Assembly: GCF_041296385.1 (NCBI RefSeq)
Contig: NW_027184085.1
Coordinates: forward strand, 55,271,109-55,335,108
DNA: 64,000 nucleotides
Reading direction: 5' to 3'
DNA from: Aphelocoma coerulescens
Taxonomy: Eukaryota > Chordata > Aves > Passeriformes > Corvidae
Shown here: positions 48,061 through 60,560 of the stretch, in pieces
Position numbering within the stretch: the stretch's first letter is position 1
Layout: every line of letters begins with the position of its first letter
Translations under genes and position numbers: made by a program
Notes under the pieces: model-generated
Seen by the model: the letters and a program-made list of their open reading frames with translations, nothing else
Told to the model about the DNA's origin: nothing
Databases searched by the model: none

Positions 48061-51000
48061 AGGTCATTTCATCCACCAATTTCCAAAAAGTTTACATTGT
48101 AAATAACAACTCTGAACTGTTCCTTTTCATTATATAGAATGTACAGATGGAACAGCTGATCCCTGTGACAGCTATTCATAATGATGGTGTCATGTCGTTG
48201 ATACACAGACCATACAGCAGAAAACGAGGACCTACAGATTAAGGTGTCCAGTGGGAGAGTATAGTGCAAATGCTGATTAAAGCTGGCGTGTTGGGAGGCT
48301 TTGTTTGTTTGTTTATAAGTAAATGAGTTTCATTAAGACTAATAAAAAGGAAGCAGCTGCTCTGTGTCTGTGTACCAATTCTTAAATGGTACTGGAATGT
48401 AACAGGAAAAGAGAGCTGAATGATAAAACAGAGACATTTTAAAAAGTCATGATCTGGTTTCTCAAGAAAAATATGCTTAGGAAAAACTGTTTAAACCAGA
48501 AATTATGTACTTGTTCCTACAATTTGGAAGATGAACTCTGGTTTTATTACTTAGTACTCTCCCCTTATTTCTGTGAGTGGGCCAATTCAAATCACAAGTC
48601 TCTGTAGTCAAAGGCTTGAATTGCCCCTGGATAGGTAACTGGGATGAATTTCTCTGTTCATTTGAATCTGTTTTCACAGCAAGTCACAGCATTTTCACTA
48701 GAACAATAGAGATGCGGCTTAGAGGACTTCTATTATCCACTGGCTTAGAGAGAATCAAATACTGAAGCACATGCATGCGGCCCCTCAGTACCACCTCTTA
48801 CTGTACCTGTACCACTGAGAGGACGGTCAACAGTTTCCCTTGCTTTGCCCATGTTCTTTCACTTTTTTCTTTGCCTGGGGAAGGCTATGTGGACCATCTT
48901 TCAGTCTATTCCTGCTGCTCCTTAGGCACCTTCTCCTGAAATCCACCAAGTGAAATGCTCTCTTCTGTCCACTGGGTCTCTTAACTGGGGAAAAAAACGA
49001 CAGTGGTTAAAAAACTTGAAGCTACACCTCAATGACTGAAAACAGCACATGGCACCAAAAGACTGTCTAAGTGTCCAAGTTCTGCCTGCACTAGGGGTGC
49101 AGCCACCCAGTGTTCTGCACCATCCACACATAACACAGACATTTTCCCTGGCCTGGAAAATTGCTACAGAATAACCTCAGGAAACGAGCAGATGCAACAA
49201 GCAGGAGAAAGGATATAAATCAATAGTGAAATAAAATTGTCTGGTAAAATAAGCAATGGTAAAATCACACCATCTGCTCTTTTTGCAGAGCCTACAAATC
49301 ACTAAACAATGGCTGGAATGAGTTTAAAAGCATTTGAGGAAAAAAAATTACTGTTGCTGTGGTTTCTGAGCATATGTGAAAGAATGGATTCCAATTGTAT
49401 CTGCATCCTTTCCAATAACTCACAGGGTATTACAATTCAAGACTATCTTATTCCAAAGTATTTCTATTTTTGAACTAAATTTCTGGTGGCCAAAGCAGCT
49501 TACAATTGTTTACAATTCAGAGGCAAGCTCTGCTGTCAAAGCTTCAGGAAAAGCATCTGTATTGGAAAACTTTCTATGAGCCAAAGGAAATTTCTTGCTT
49601 TTCTGTAGGAGCATAACTCAAAACTGGTGTGACTTGTGATTTTGCTGTGCTTTCTCAAAACACATGGAAAAATTGCTGCCTTCAAAAAGGTGGTCATATG
49701 TTAAATCGAAATGTTTGCTGAGAGCCATATCTTTGCAAATTTATCCCCACAGGAGTAATGTGCCTCTGCTTCTACTGGCAGCTTCACTGAAAATAGACTT
49801 TGGTCTGCATAAAGAATCAGTACTGCCATTTAATAAAGAAATATTATCTTTTTTCTATGGCAAGATATTTGATAATGTAAGAGGTACTATCAAGCACTGT
49901 CTTCCCTCGCAAATATACTAATGGCCCAGGACTTGAACGCAAAATACTACTCCTCTAGTTCCACATCACATATTTCAATGAAATTGTCACTCCCTTTATT
50001 GATACTTGCCACATTTATCAAGAGGATACTAAAATCTACTACATACCATCTCCATTTTGTATAATCAGTTCTTTCTGAATTGTGAGCCTAGTGGCAGATA
50101 AAATTCCTCCCCCCAAACCCCACCTTCCCTTGGAGTTTTATACCCCGAACATTAGAAAATTGTGGTCCTGCCAATTTGTTATTGTTACTAAGGGCAAAAA
50201 AATAGTATTGGTCTTACATTTTTAAAATGGCACTGGTTTTGATTACTAGTAAGCTTCTTTTTTTCATCTCTTACACTAAGTTACAAACAGTAGAAACTAG
50301 AACTCAAAGTAAAAGTATGATTTCCTGCTGTTTCCCTCCTGACACTTCAGGTATCTCTGAGATTAAGTGATTCTGTTCTTCATCCCCACCACTTGTCTCA
50401 TACCTTCTTTAAGGTGCATTTCATCAGTTAAGTGGGAAAAAACCCACCTCATTTGCTTATTTTCTAGATTGTAAAATTGTAATTGTAAAAAAGATTGTAA
50501 TAGTTAAAATTCTTGAAAGCTTTTATATATCCCGTGGACAGAATTGTAACACAGGGAAACAGAAGTATGCAGAAACGCTGATAATTTAGGGCTTTCAGTC
50601 CTGAAGGCCAAGGTGTGTTACCTAAACTTTGTCAAGCCCTAAATCTTCAGACCAGATTATACTGTGTATTGCAGCTGATAACCATCAAGGCACCAGTTCA
50701 AATTCTGCCCCACCTGCTTTAGCAGTGTATGAACAAATATTTTGGCGTTAAGTTATCTCTTGTGGGTTTTCTTTTTTTGTTGTTGTTTGGTAGGTTTTAC
50801 TGTTGGATTAGGTCTCAAGGGATCCTCTGCTTATCAGTTTCCAAGTAGCTAGCAGGTGTGGTCTGTGGACGACCTGCTACTATGCCATGAAGAACCCTGT
50901 ATTTTGTTGTTTCTGATGTGGTCTAATGAGACACAAGAGTCTTATTTTCTGTTACAACAGTTCATCGTTCATCAGAGAGCATGCAGTTAAAACAAACACA

Positions 51001-51283
51001 TGTTTTCTTACACTTGCACCCCTCACAAGGGCTACATTCCCATGTTTTACTATCATGTTTTATTGCAGCTTACCTCAGATGATGATTCGAGATTTGCAGG
51101 GGGAGTAAAATAAGGTCATTTATATGGAGGATGTTGCAGATATTATAACAATTTTGAGGCAATAAAAGGTGAATAAAATTTTCAATTATTGTTTTCTTCT
51201 ACAGTTCCTAAAATCTAGTACATAAGTGAAGGGTAAACATAGTAGTGCTTCTTGGTTTTCTTGCAAGGAGTCTGAAACACTGA
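48061..51283. other. Unique AT-rich non-coding DNA
   Basis: About 3.2 kb with nothing recognised apart from a (TTTG)n run near 48300-48314. Confidence 0.5.
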
Positions 51284-51394
51284 TTTTATATAGATATACT
51301 TTTATTATATTTTTATATATATATTATATATATTTATTATATATCTATTTAAATTATATTATATACATATTTTTAACATATATTTATTTTTGCT
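51284..51394. repeat. AT-only island (degenerate TATAT repeat)
   Basis: Nearly pure A and T for about 110 bases, with ATATATATT and TTTATTATATA units repeated imperfectly. It is an old AT microsatellite, easily melted. Confidence 0.75.
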
Positions 51395-52145
51395 AATTTT
51401 ATGAGAGAGGAGAAAATGTTTGTAAAGGGGAATGGCTTCTTTGCCATGTCTTTCTAAGTGAATTGGATAAACCAAGAAAACAAAAAGATGCCTGAGTCCA
51501 AGATTGGTTTTATTTTTCCTTCTGGAAATATGTGGGATGATTTACCCTCTGAGCTCTTTGGACAAAAACTTTATTAATACATAGAAGTGCATTTGGACTG
51601 GGAAGAAATCAAAGCCTTTTCATCAGACTCCCCTGCTTCCACCACAGCGGTTTGGCATAGCTCAAGAGAGTAGATAACGTGAGAGGAAGAAACTTGTAAC
51701 AACTAAATATAACCCTGATTCAAGTGCAGTCTCTAACAACTACCATTGAGTTCTGGAGAGTTCCCAACATTACAGACAAATGCAAGAACTTCAGATGAAT
51801 GTATATGTGATAAAAAATTAGTCCTGGATCTACAGGAGTTTTCATTGTTGCCTGATGCACTCTGTGAGGGGATTTTAATTTAACTTTCTTTGGAAAGGAA
51901 ACTGAGAGTTCTTGGTCAGTAGGATGAGAGAAACTTTGTTCTTTCTATAGGAAATAATTGCCACTTTAAATTTTCCACATGTTGGCTCGTTAGGCACCAG
52001 TATAAGCACTGTAACCTTGCAGGGGCTGTCACAATTTGCCAGTTTAATTGCTGTGTTACTGTTTAAGGCTGCTGGAATTAAAAGAACATCCAACTTTCTT
52101 CAGAAAGTACTGAAGCCTGATTTAATGTGTCAATGTAGAAAAAAA
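51395..52145. other. AT-rich non-coding DNA
   Basis: Nothing recognised before the pentanucleotide array. A short A-run (52139-52145) leads directly into it. Confidence 0.5.
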
Positions 52146-52452
52146 GAAAGGAAAGGAAAGGAAAGGAAAGGAAAGGAAAGGAAAGGAAAGGAAAGGAAAG
52201 GAAAGGAAAGGAAAGGAAAGGAAAGGAAAGGAAAGGAAAGGAAAGGAAAGGAAAGGAAAGGAAAGGAAAGGAAAGGAAAGGAAAGGAAAGGAAAGGAAAG
52301 GAAAGGAAAGGAAAGGAAAGGAAAGGAAAGGAAAGGAAAGGAAAGGAAAGGAAAGGAAAGGAAAGGAAAGGAAAGGAAAGGAAAGGAAAGGAAAGGAAAG
52401 GAAAGGAAAGGAAAGGAAAGGAAAGGAAAGGAAAGGAGAGGAAAGGAAAGGA
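52146..52452 (+). repeat. (AAAGG)n pentanucleotide array, 307 bases, about 61 units
   Basis: GAAAG units run without a break except for one A-to-G change at 52438. All frames are open on both strands and give KGKER-type or FLSFP-type peptides, so the frames at 52017-52475, 52078-52491 and 52130-52459 are artefacts. The array follows the A-rich stretch at 52139-52145, from which an AAAGG repeat could have grown. Confidence 0.98.
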
Positions 52453-55396
52453 TGAGCAATAGGAGGACTTCTTAGCTAGCAATGTGCACAATGTGGGAGC
52501 ATTTATCTTAACTGGGTTTTTTTTCCCTCTCTGTCAAGTCATAACTCCCTGTGATCTCTTAGAATGTCTTTCAGCTCCCACTGTCTGGCTGCAAGGGATT
52601 TACTTGTAAATTTTGTCTCTTTTCCTCTCATCTGTTTGGCTACTTAAACTTAGTGACTTCTAAAAGATAAACAAAAATCCAGACATTTGTCTTGCAAGTT
52701 TCTTGGAAAAAGGCTTATTTCTACAGGGTGTCTTCAGATACCTTTGTGTTCATCTTTGGTTGCTGATGTGCTGTCTGGCAAACTGTGGCAGTCTTTGGGC
52801 TGCACCACAGCTTTACCATCCTGGAGATAAAATTCTAGGTAACAAAAAACACCCGTACAAAATGAACAAACAGGAAACCTACCAGTTCTTTTGGCATAGA
52901 CTAGACTTATATGTTATTTGTTGCCAGATGTCATATCATCTTGGATTCTTACCTGTTTACAGGAAAAAATCAAAGAAAATTCAGCAGGCTTTTGCTAGCT
53001 ACTGAATACATATATTACTGTTGGTTTTAGTTGTCTAGTGATTATTAGAAGTGTGTTTTGAAATTACTTAACTTTCCCATGTAAAGAAATTTATGTTTTA
53101 GGATCCTCTGGGAACGAAAACCATAAAAAAAGTTGAAATGCCAAAAATAAAGCATGTTCACCTACTACAAGAGAATGCATATATATTTAAAATTGCTCAA
53201 GAACCATGCCGTTTCCCTCTAATATTTGACAGTTTTCTCCTTCTTGATGCTTTCAAAAGAAAGGTCAAGGTTCTTTCCTAAGGACAGCATAACTTGGAAT
53301 TTTTGGTTTTGATTAGCTAGTTGATTTTGTTGCCAGTATTGCTGCAATAACTTCACACAGACATTCTTGAGATTTTTTTTTTTTTATGTGCATTTATTTC
53401 CAGATCACTGTGTTATTAACAGTGATAATAAAACACAAACTAAACTTGAGGATTTCCTTTTGCTTTTTCACTTGTGTGGCTAGTCCAGTTTTTACCTCTA
53501 GCTTTTAAAAGCATAACTTATTTCTCTCACCGTTAAGAATCATCTGCATTTTTCCATGACCTTTATACAACAAAACACTAGCATTTCCCCATTTCCAAGG
53601 ATGCAGTTGTTAAATAAACTTGTCGTTCAGTGGCTACCATTTAACTTACATTAGCCATAGTTTAGAGCTGTGATGTGACAATGTGAGTCAAGTTCCTCCA
53701 GTTCCAGCAGGAGATTTACCTGCAAGACGTGCCCAAAAGTGTTTCAGTAGGTGGTCACAGCTCTAGAAGGACTTTGGGAAACACCTTATTTTCAGGGTCC
53801 ATATACAGTCAGACACTAATGTGGTATGTGTACCTAGTAATGACTCCCTTTCCTCCATTTTTTTCCTGTCCTGTTAGGATTTTTATTCATGACCAGTTCA
53901 ATTAAGTCGCATACTTAGCAGTAATTATAAATAAATGTATCTTAGCATTGGTGTCAAATTAGGTTTTAAGATTTGGTTTTCTTGTATACTGTGTATTCTC
54001 CATAAACCTTTGGCACTCTACAGGGTGCTCCTTGGGGCACTATAGGAATTGGATGTTTGTACACTGTTCTGCCATATCACCTAAACACCGTAAGTAAAGG
54101 GAATAAAATCTCCTTGTTCCCATTCTCTGTAAAACTGCTGGAGAACAGCATCTGGGAGGTGGGTTTGGCTCTCTGGTTCTTCCTTTTTGTAATGTAAAGT
54201 TCAATGGGGCTACTTGCACTAGGATAGAATGAAATAAGTAATGGGATATAAGCTGTGCATCTCATAGCCATGTGTCCCTAGAAAATTTGAAACATCCTCT
54301 TTCTCTTCAGGACCAGGAGTGCAACAACCACAGAAGGTGGCTGTGTGGTTTATTAGCTTCAGGCTGGCATGGACTGCTGCTATTTGTTCAATTAATCTTC
54401 AAGTCCAGACCTCTGGCTTTCTCAAACCCACTGCTTCATGTTCACCAAAGAAAGGAGTCTGTATGCTGCAAAGTTTGGCCCAGTAAATCTCATTTATTGT
54501 TAGTGCAACATCTTTCAGCACTTGTGCTAAGTTAGGCTCTGGATGGGTTACCAAAGATAAAAGGAACCCACAGCCCTGTGTGGGTCTGCATGGCTTTGCA
54601 GCAATCTGTGGGAAAAGAGGAAAAGCAAAAGGATTAGTCTGCAATACTTTACCAGTATGGTGTTAAAAGTTCCTATGGGTTGTTGTGTTTCCATGATTAA
54701 GGTGGTAGGATTAAAAGAGTTAAAAATTTTCCAAGTCTCACTTGGATGTTCCCTTCAGAAATGTGGTGGATTAAAAAGTTATTTTCCTTGCATTGTTTGC
54801 TACAGTCTCTTTGCCAGAACTTAAAACAAAGGGATGGAAAGGATCTTTCCAGTGTTCATCATTACCCTCAGGACAATGAGAACCATATCAACATTACCAA
54901 GTTGTCGAGGTCACTCTGACAAGGAGTCAGATTCCCTGACTGATTCCCAGTGGCTCTGGATTAGGAACTGAACTCTCACTTTGGGCAATGAGATTTTAAC
55001 CATTGCAGCAATTGACTGAGTAAGCATCTCTTTCTGCTTATCATCTTGTTTTGACAGAAACATGAGAAAAGGCTGGAAGATTTTTTTCAATTTGTTATTC
55101 AGATATTTTTTTTCATAAATTGGTGAGTGGTTTTAAGGTCTACAAGTTTCATTTTCTCTTTGAATGCAATAAGATCAACATACAAACAAAAAATTAGATT
55201 TATTTTGCTTGAATGTGGACTTTGCTAGCAATCTTCAAAAATTTGCATATTTCCAGTATTTTCCCACTGAAATTTTAGAGGGAACTTTCCTCTTTGAGGG
55301 AAATACCAAGACTTTGTGACCTGATTTGGAACACGTATTAATTTGAAAATGTCAGTAAGATGGGGTAATTTCTTCCTACTTCTGCTGATCGCAGAC
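52453..55396. other. Unique non-coding DNA
   Basis: About 2.9 kb without a recognised gene or element. Short open frames at 52703-53005 and 54272-54535 have no recognisable product. Confidence 0.5.
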
Positions 55397-55650
55397 TCAT
55401 CATGAAATCAAGGAAAGGTTTGCATTGGAAAGGACCTTAAAGATCATCTAGTCCCAACCCACCTGCCAGGGCAGGGACACCTTTCACTAGACCAGGTTGC
55501 TAAAAGCCCCATCCAGCCCAGTGTTTAACATGTTCAGGGATTGGGCATCCACAGCTTCTCTGAGCAACCTGTACCAGTGCCTCACCACCTTCACAGTAAA
55601 GAAATTCTTTCTAATACTAAACTTTCCCCAATGTTTTGTTCTCCATTCTT
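55397..55650 (-). mobile_element. CR1 LINE 3' fragment, inverted
   Basis: Blocks in order are ATGAAATCAAGGAAAGGTTT (a diverged tail), GGAAAGGACCTTAAAGATCA, TCTAGTCCCAACCCACCTGC, CACTAGACCAGGTTGCTAAA, GGGCATCCACAGCTTCTCTG and AGTGCCTCACCACCTTCACA. All are the reverse complement of a CR1 3' region. The octamer tail has mutated almost beyond recognition. The right limit is approximate. Confidence 0.92.
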
Positions 55651-56794
55651 TAAACTTGTTTGAATTAAATGCAGTTGCAGATGCAGGCCAGATTTGGAAC
55701 AAAAATATGCATGATATGTAGATAGATTCATGCTCATAAGATTCAGATATTGCCATTTGGATTTGATGCAACAAGAAAATTTTCCTCTTTTAAAGACTGT
55801 CAAAGGGAAAAAACAAAATCGTGAGTCCCTAAATAAATCTTTTTTCTATAGCTCCTAGAAATAAACACCTGTCCCTTGACTTTATTTCTCCTTTCATTTC
55901 GTTTTCTACATGCATCTTTTTTTATTGCTGTTACTGTCTTCAATTTTCACTGGCCCTCTTTTGAGCACCTGCAGTACATTATGCTCAGATTACATGTGAC
56001 CATGACATTATTTGAGGTTCATGTTTGATATTAAATTGCAAAGTGATGGGGAAGTATCATATGTCTGTTGCCAATACTGAAGAGATATTGCTTTATAGAT
56101 AATTGGATGGAGGGTTAACCTGGTACAAACTCTGACTTGGATCTGCTCAGATAATCACCTTACTGTGAATTCCCATTGGAAGACCAAAAGATTTTTATAA
56201 ACCAAAAATCCTGTTTCTCATTGAAAACTCCAGAAGTTTCATTCATTTGAAATAAAGAAAGCACCAATCAACAGATTAGGTCAGAACAGAAATAAAAAGG
56301 GTATGTATAGGACTTGCAGTCCACCTCTGTCTTGTCAGCCAAATGCTGTTGTTGCTGGCTCAGCTTCCCCCTGCGATGACATGAGGTTGAGAAGATCCAG
56401 GCAGAAGAACAAAGCCCTCTCTTTTCCCACCTCCAGGGAGCTCTGTCTGCCTTAGTCTTCTTAAACGAATATATCTAAGATAATACATCTATCAAATAGA
56501 TTTAAGGCAAGAGCACAACAGATATTCTGTGTGATGTGAAAAATGACCACACAGGTTTCTTGGGCATTGACTCTAATTTTTGGTGTCGAGAGGGCCTGTG
56601 GATGCAGGTGTTTTCTCCACAGCAGTAAAAAAAGATCAAGCACTTAGCTCTCATACAGAAAAGCCGCAAAAGCTATTTGTTTTTATATGGAATTCCTTTC
56701 ATAAGATTGAAGATATATTGGCATTTTAAGTTCTAGTTTCATTGCAGACTAATGCAGGCAAATAACTAATCAAAATATTCTATTTATTGAAATG
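55651..56794. other. AT-rich non-coding DNA
   Basis: Nothing recognised. A GC-richer patch at 56320-56460 could not be assigned. Confidence 0.45.
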
Positions 56795-57136
56795 ACAGAA
56801 TCATAGAATGGTTTGGGTTGAAAGAGACCTCAAAGAATATCTAGTTCCAACCCTTGTGTTGTGGACAGGGAGACCTTTCACTAGACACTTCCTCAAAGCT
56901 CCAACCAACCTGGCCTTGAGCACTTCCAGACATGGGCCATCTGCAGCTTCTCTGGGCTACCTGTTCCAGTGCCTCACCACCCTCATAGTAAAGAATTTCT
57001 TCCTAGTATCTAACCTAAACTACTCTCGGTTTGAAACCATTCTGCTTCTCCTGTCACTACATGCTCTTGTAAAAAGTCTCTTCTCCATCTTTCTTGTAGA
57101 CTCTCTTCAGGTACTGGAAGGCAGCTTTGGTAAAAA
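56795..57136 (-). mobile_element. CR1 LINE 3' fragment, inverted
   Basis: It begins ACAGAATCATAGAATGGTTT and continues with TTTCACTAGACACTTCCTC, CTGGCCTTGAGCACTTCCAG, CAGCTTCTCTGGGCTACCTG, AGTGCCTCACCACCCTCATA and GTACTGGAAGGCAGC. It is the best preserved of the CR1 copies here, so probably the youngest. An A-rich stretch (57131-57151) abuts its 5' end. The 110-codon plus frame inside it is antisense to CR1 and is not a gene. Confidence 0.94.
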
Positions 57137-58204
57137 ATAAAAAAAAAAAAAGAAGAGAGGAATTATGATCTAAAAGAAGCAGTGCCTCCTGCTCATTAAA
57201 AAGAGGAATTATTTCCAAGGCAGCTAAAAAAGTCACTCAAAGGTGTAGAAGATTAATGAAGAAAAGTTTTGGCAGAAAGATTTCAATTCTTGCTTTAAAC
57301 TGCTCAAATGAGACATCAGTGTACAGAAGCCCCAACTGTGAACAAAATTCATGCTTTGCAGCTATGCAAATTTTTAACATGCATAGGAGGATAGTAATAA
57401 GATAGAATAGTTACTCTGCATTGTAATTCTGCCAGTGACTGTTGGATCAAAGACAATGAAAAAATTTGATGATGTGTATCACGTTGTGATAAGCATCTAT
57501 TAATTAGCACACACTTTTGCATGCCAACATATTCATAGATTATGCAGCTTGCAAGAGAGTAACAATGGGTCTGGAACAATGGTATATGTTCAGGATTTGG
57601 TTTTGAATTACTGAATAAATGGTGGCCCAGTGTGTTAATCTGCATTATAAACTTTCAAAACAATTCTCACCTAGGCAATACCCTAACAAATGGGATTTAC
57701 AGGTCAAGTGTATCTGGTGGACTGCAAGAAACTTTAATGTTTTCTTCCATGCTTGTACAGAGCAACCTACCTGAGAGAGAGAGAGTGCATAGCACGTCTG
57801 TTTCATTTTCCCCTATGTGGTTAAGGTCAGGAGACCTTCTCCAGGGAAGATTCTGTATTGTAGCAAGAGTGACCTGACATCTTCTAGAAATGCAACCCAT
57901 GAGGGCCTCAAAGAGAAGTACTTTTCTCTCTGCTTCTCACTTGCTTCACCTGTGGGCTTTGCCTCAGAAGAATGCAGTGGTCTTGTTACTAAAAATTGGT
58001 AAACTCTTTAACATCACTGTAACATTAAGAAGCAGGCTGAATTCTTTATTCAGCCAGAGGCACAAGGGGATATTTGCTCTGAAGTTCTGTACATGCTGAG
58101 TACAGAAAAGGCTCCCATTTATATACTGTATTTCACATACATTTTCATCGGTTTTCCTGGAAAGAACATACATATGATAATCATTTCCTCAAAATGATTA
58201 ACAT
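57137..58204. other. Non-coding DNA
   Basis: It begins with an A-rich tract, then AT-rich DNA with overlapping short open frames on both strands (57632-58173). Nothing was recognised. Confidence 0.45.
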
Positions 58205-58600
58205 ATAGTCACTCCCCTCTGTGCACATGCTCTTCTGTCCTGGGGGTCTCTTTGGTGGTTCTTGGTGGTTGGTGACCCCAAAGCCATACCTGACAGCCTG
58301 ATGAGCTGCTACTTTCAAAGTTAGGAGAAAAGTTGGCCTAACAGGACTGGTTGCTCTCCCATTCTTCTTCTGGGTTAATGTTTAACCTGATCCTACAGAA
58401 TAAGCATTGTGTGGTTGCATGGGCTGGTGATTTTTGAAGAATAAGCATTGTGTTAACCCACCAGGTGTGCAAACAATTCTTCATCTGCTAACAGTCTTAG
58501 AGGACTCCTGGAGATGGATGTTCCTTTGGAGCATGAAAACCTGCAGTTAAAACAAACTAAAGCCTCACAAAGACAAAATGAAACTGGTTTTGACATGCCA
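58205..58600. mobile_element. Possible LTR fragment with an internal 16-base direct repeat
   Basis: The block changes composition relative to its flanks and holds AGAATAAGCATTGTGT twice (58398-58413 and 58438-58453, 40 bases apart). It looks like a fragment of an avian ERV LTR, but I cannot define its ends or find a target duplication. The direct repeat itself is certain, the classification is not. Confidence 0.35.
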
Positions 58601-60084
58601 CATGATAACTAAACTATTTCTACATATTTATTCATTCACAGATTTGTATGCTTTTCACATACAAGCTTTACCATGGTCCTGGAAGAAGATGATATGTGTA
58701 TGTAACAAGATTGCTGAAGTCAGGTTATCCTCCTTGAGCAGTTGCAGTGTCTACTGACGTGGAGATATAAAGGGACAGTTGTCTTGATTTAGTGGTCTGT
58801 TAAGTTTCATTCACTTAATTAAGACAATTTGAGGTGCATATAAGATCATGGTCCACTAAGTTTTTTTAATGTAATCTATCCTCTGATATCTATTATTTCA
58901 GATTTGTCTGGCCTCACCATGCTGAAGGCTGATTTCAGATATCTCAGTTTAGTTTCCTTTAGTTTTTTAATGCTTTTCTGAAGATGTAAGGTTTTAGATT
59001 CAGCAGTAATTGGAGAAACTTCCATTAGTGAGTATTGCTATGAAAGTCAGAGAGAATGACAAGCCTGAAATTTCAAAGTTTGCCACAAGTGAATAGTGTC
59101 ATTTCCTCAGCCAAACTATGGATCTTCCCTGTAAACGTTATTGTTTCCAACAATGTTATGCTATTTCTAATGGAGGAAGGGGAAAAAAATGTTAATGAAG
59201 ATAATTTTGTGATAATAGCAGGGAGACAGGAAAATTTTAGTAAGTTTTAATCAGAGATATTACCTATGCTTTATTTAAAGCATTTTTAACTTAAAACTTT
59301 GCTGCAAGAATAAAGAAGAAAGGGTGAAAACACAGCTTTGTTTTCTGTGGGTATCAGTCCAAGCCTATTACCAGAACTAACTACAGTTGAAATAAATAAA
59401 AGCCTTTTGTTACACTAAATTAGAAACATCAAAGAGAAAGAAATCTATTGTTCTGAGACATTGATGAATTTGGCTCAAGGGGTCATTGCCATCAGCAGAC
59501 AAAAGCTGACACATGCTGCATTGTCCTGCACTGCACGTTGTGCTCCAATAGGCATGCAAACACAATGTTGTTCACTTTGCATCATATGCCATTGGTAAAA
59601 CACCATAGTCCTGAAACATTGACTATGGAGAACTATCCTGCCTGTAAATGCAATTTAAAATTGTGTCACATGTGCCATTAAATGGAACTTTCAATTATGT
59701 CACCCCCACAGAGCAGGTGATAAAAAAGACCAGGGCAGGAGTGGTACAGGATTTTTTTTCTTTAATAAATATTTATTAAAAGTGAAACAACTGTGAGTCT
59801 GGAAAAGGAGTCTTCCCTCCAGTAATACGTTAGGGGAAAAACACAAAGTAGGTCAGGAAACATACGTTTTTCTACAAAGTCTATGTTGTGCTGGAGAGGC
59901 AAGTGAGAGACAGCAGTACTGACTGCTTATGGTAAGAATGACATGCATTATGCAGATTAGGTCCATAGCAGAAAATTAATGACCTAAACTGGTAAACCAC
60001 TATATACATTGGGCCAAGAATATATCATGAGATTTTCTAAAACTAGCTCAGCACAGGAGATGAATGCTCAGTTGTCCGAGACCC
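58601..60084. other. AT-rich non-coding DNA
   Basis: Nothing recognised beyond short chance open frames. Confidence 0.5.
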
Positions 60085-60560
60085 AACAGTAAAGAATAGT
60101 GCTAGAAGGGACCTCTTAATATTAGCTAGCTCATTCCCAACCTCAGGAACTCTTCCAGAAATTTTCCTGGCAAAGGTTTTTTCTAGAAGGTTCTATATTC
60201 TTTCTTGCTTAATACATTCTTGGTTAAATATCCACACCATCATAGACATCTTAATCTATATGCAATTCAGGATTATTGCTCTTGCCTTACATCCAGGAGA
60301 CGGGGAAATATTTATTAATTTTCTCATTGAAATGTAGTGCCTCAACTAAATAAATACCCCCATCATTCCTGATTCCCCTAACATCCTGAACTTTTTGTTA
60401 CCAGTTATTGTTGCTCTCCTCTGAAAGCTTTCCCCTAATATAATAGTTTCTAAACTGTAGTGCTTAGAGCAGAGTATTCCCATTAGTAAGGCCTTTTCTC
60501 ATGTGGGTCCTTAGTCAGTTTGACTGCTGATAGTCCTGCTAATAACTCAGATGATGCCAT
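60085..60560 (-). mobile_element. Probable ancient CR1-type LINE fragment, inverted
   Basis: GCTAGAAGGGACCTCTTAAT at the left and TTGTTGCTCTCCTCTGAAAG, then AACTGTAGTGCTTAGAGCAG, at the right keep the order and spacing of the old CR1 subfamilies shared by birds, turtles and crocodilians, read in reverse complement. Between them similarity is weak. The copy would be much older than the other CR1 fragments here. A sensitive repeat search would confirm or remove it. Confidence 0.45.

Noticed and set aside
52017..52491. Long open frames encoding KGKER-type and FLSFP-type repeats
   Set aside because: They are translations of the AAAGG array on both strands, not proteins.
56808..57140. 110-codon open frame
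   Set aside because: It is contained in an inverted CR1 3' fragment and is antisense to it.
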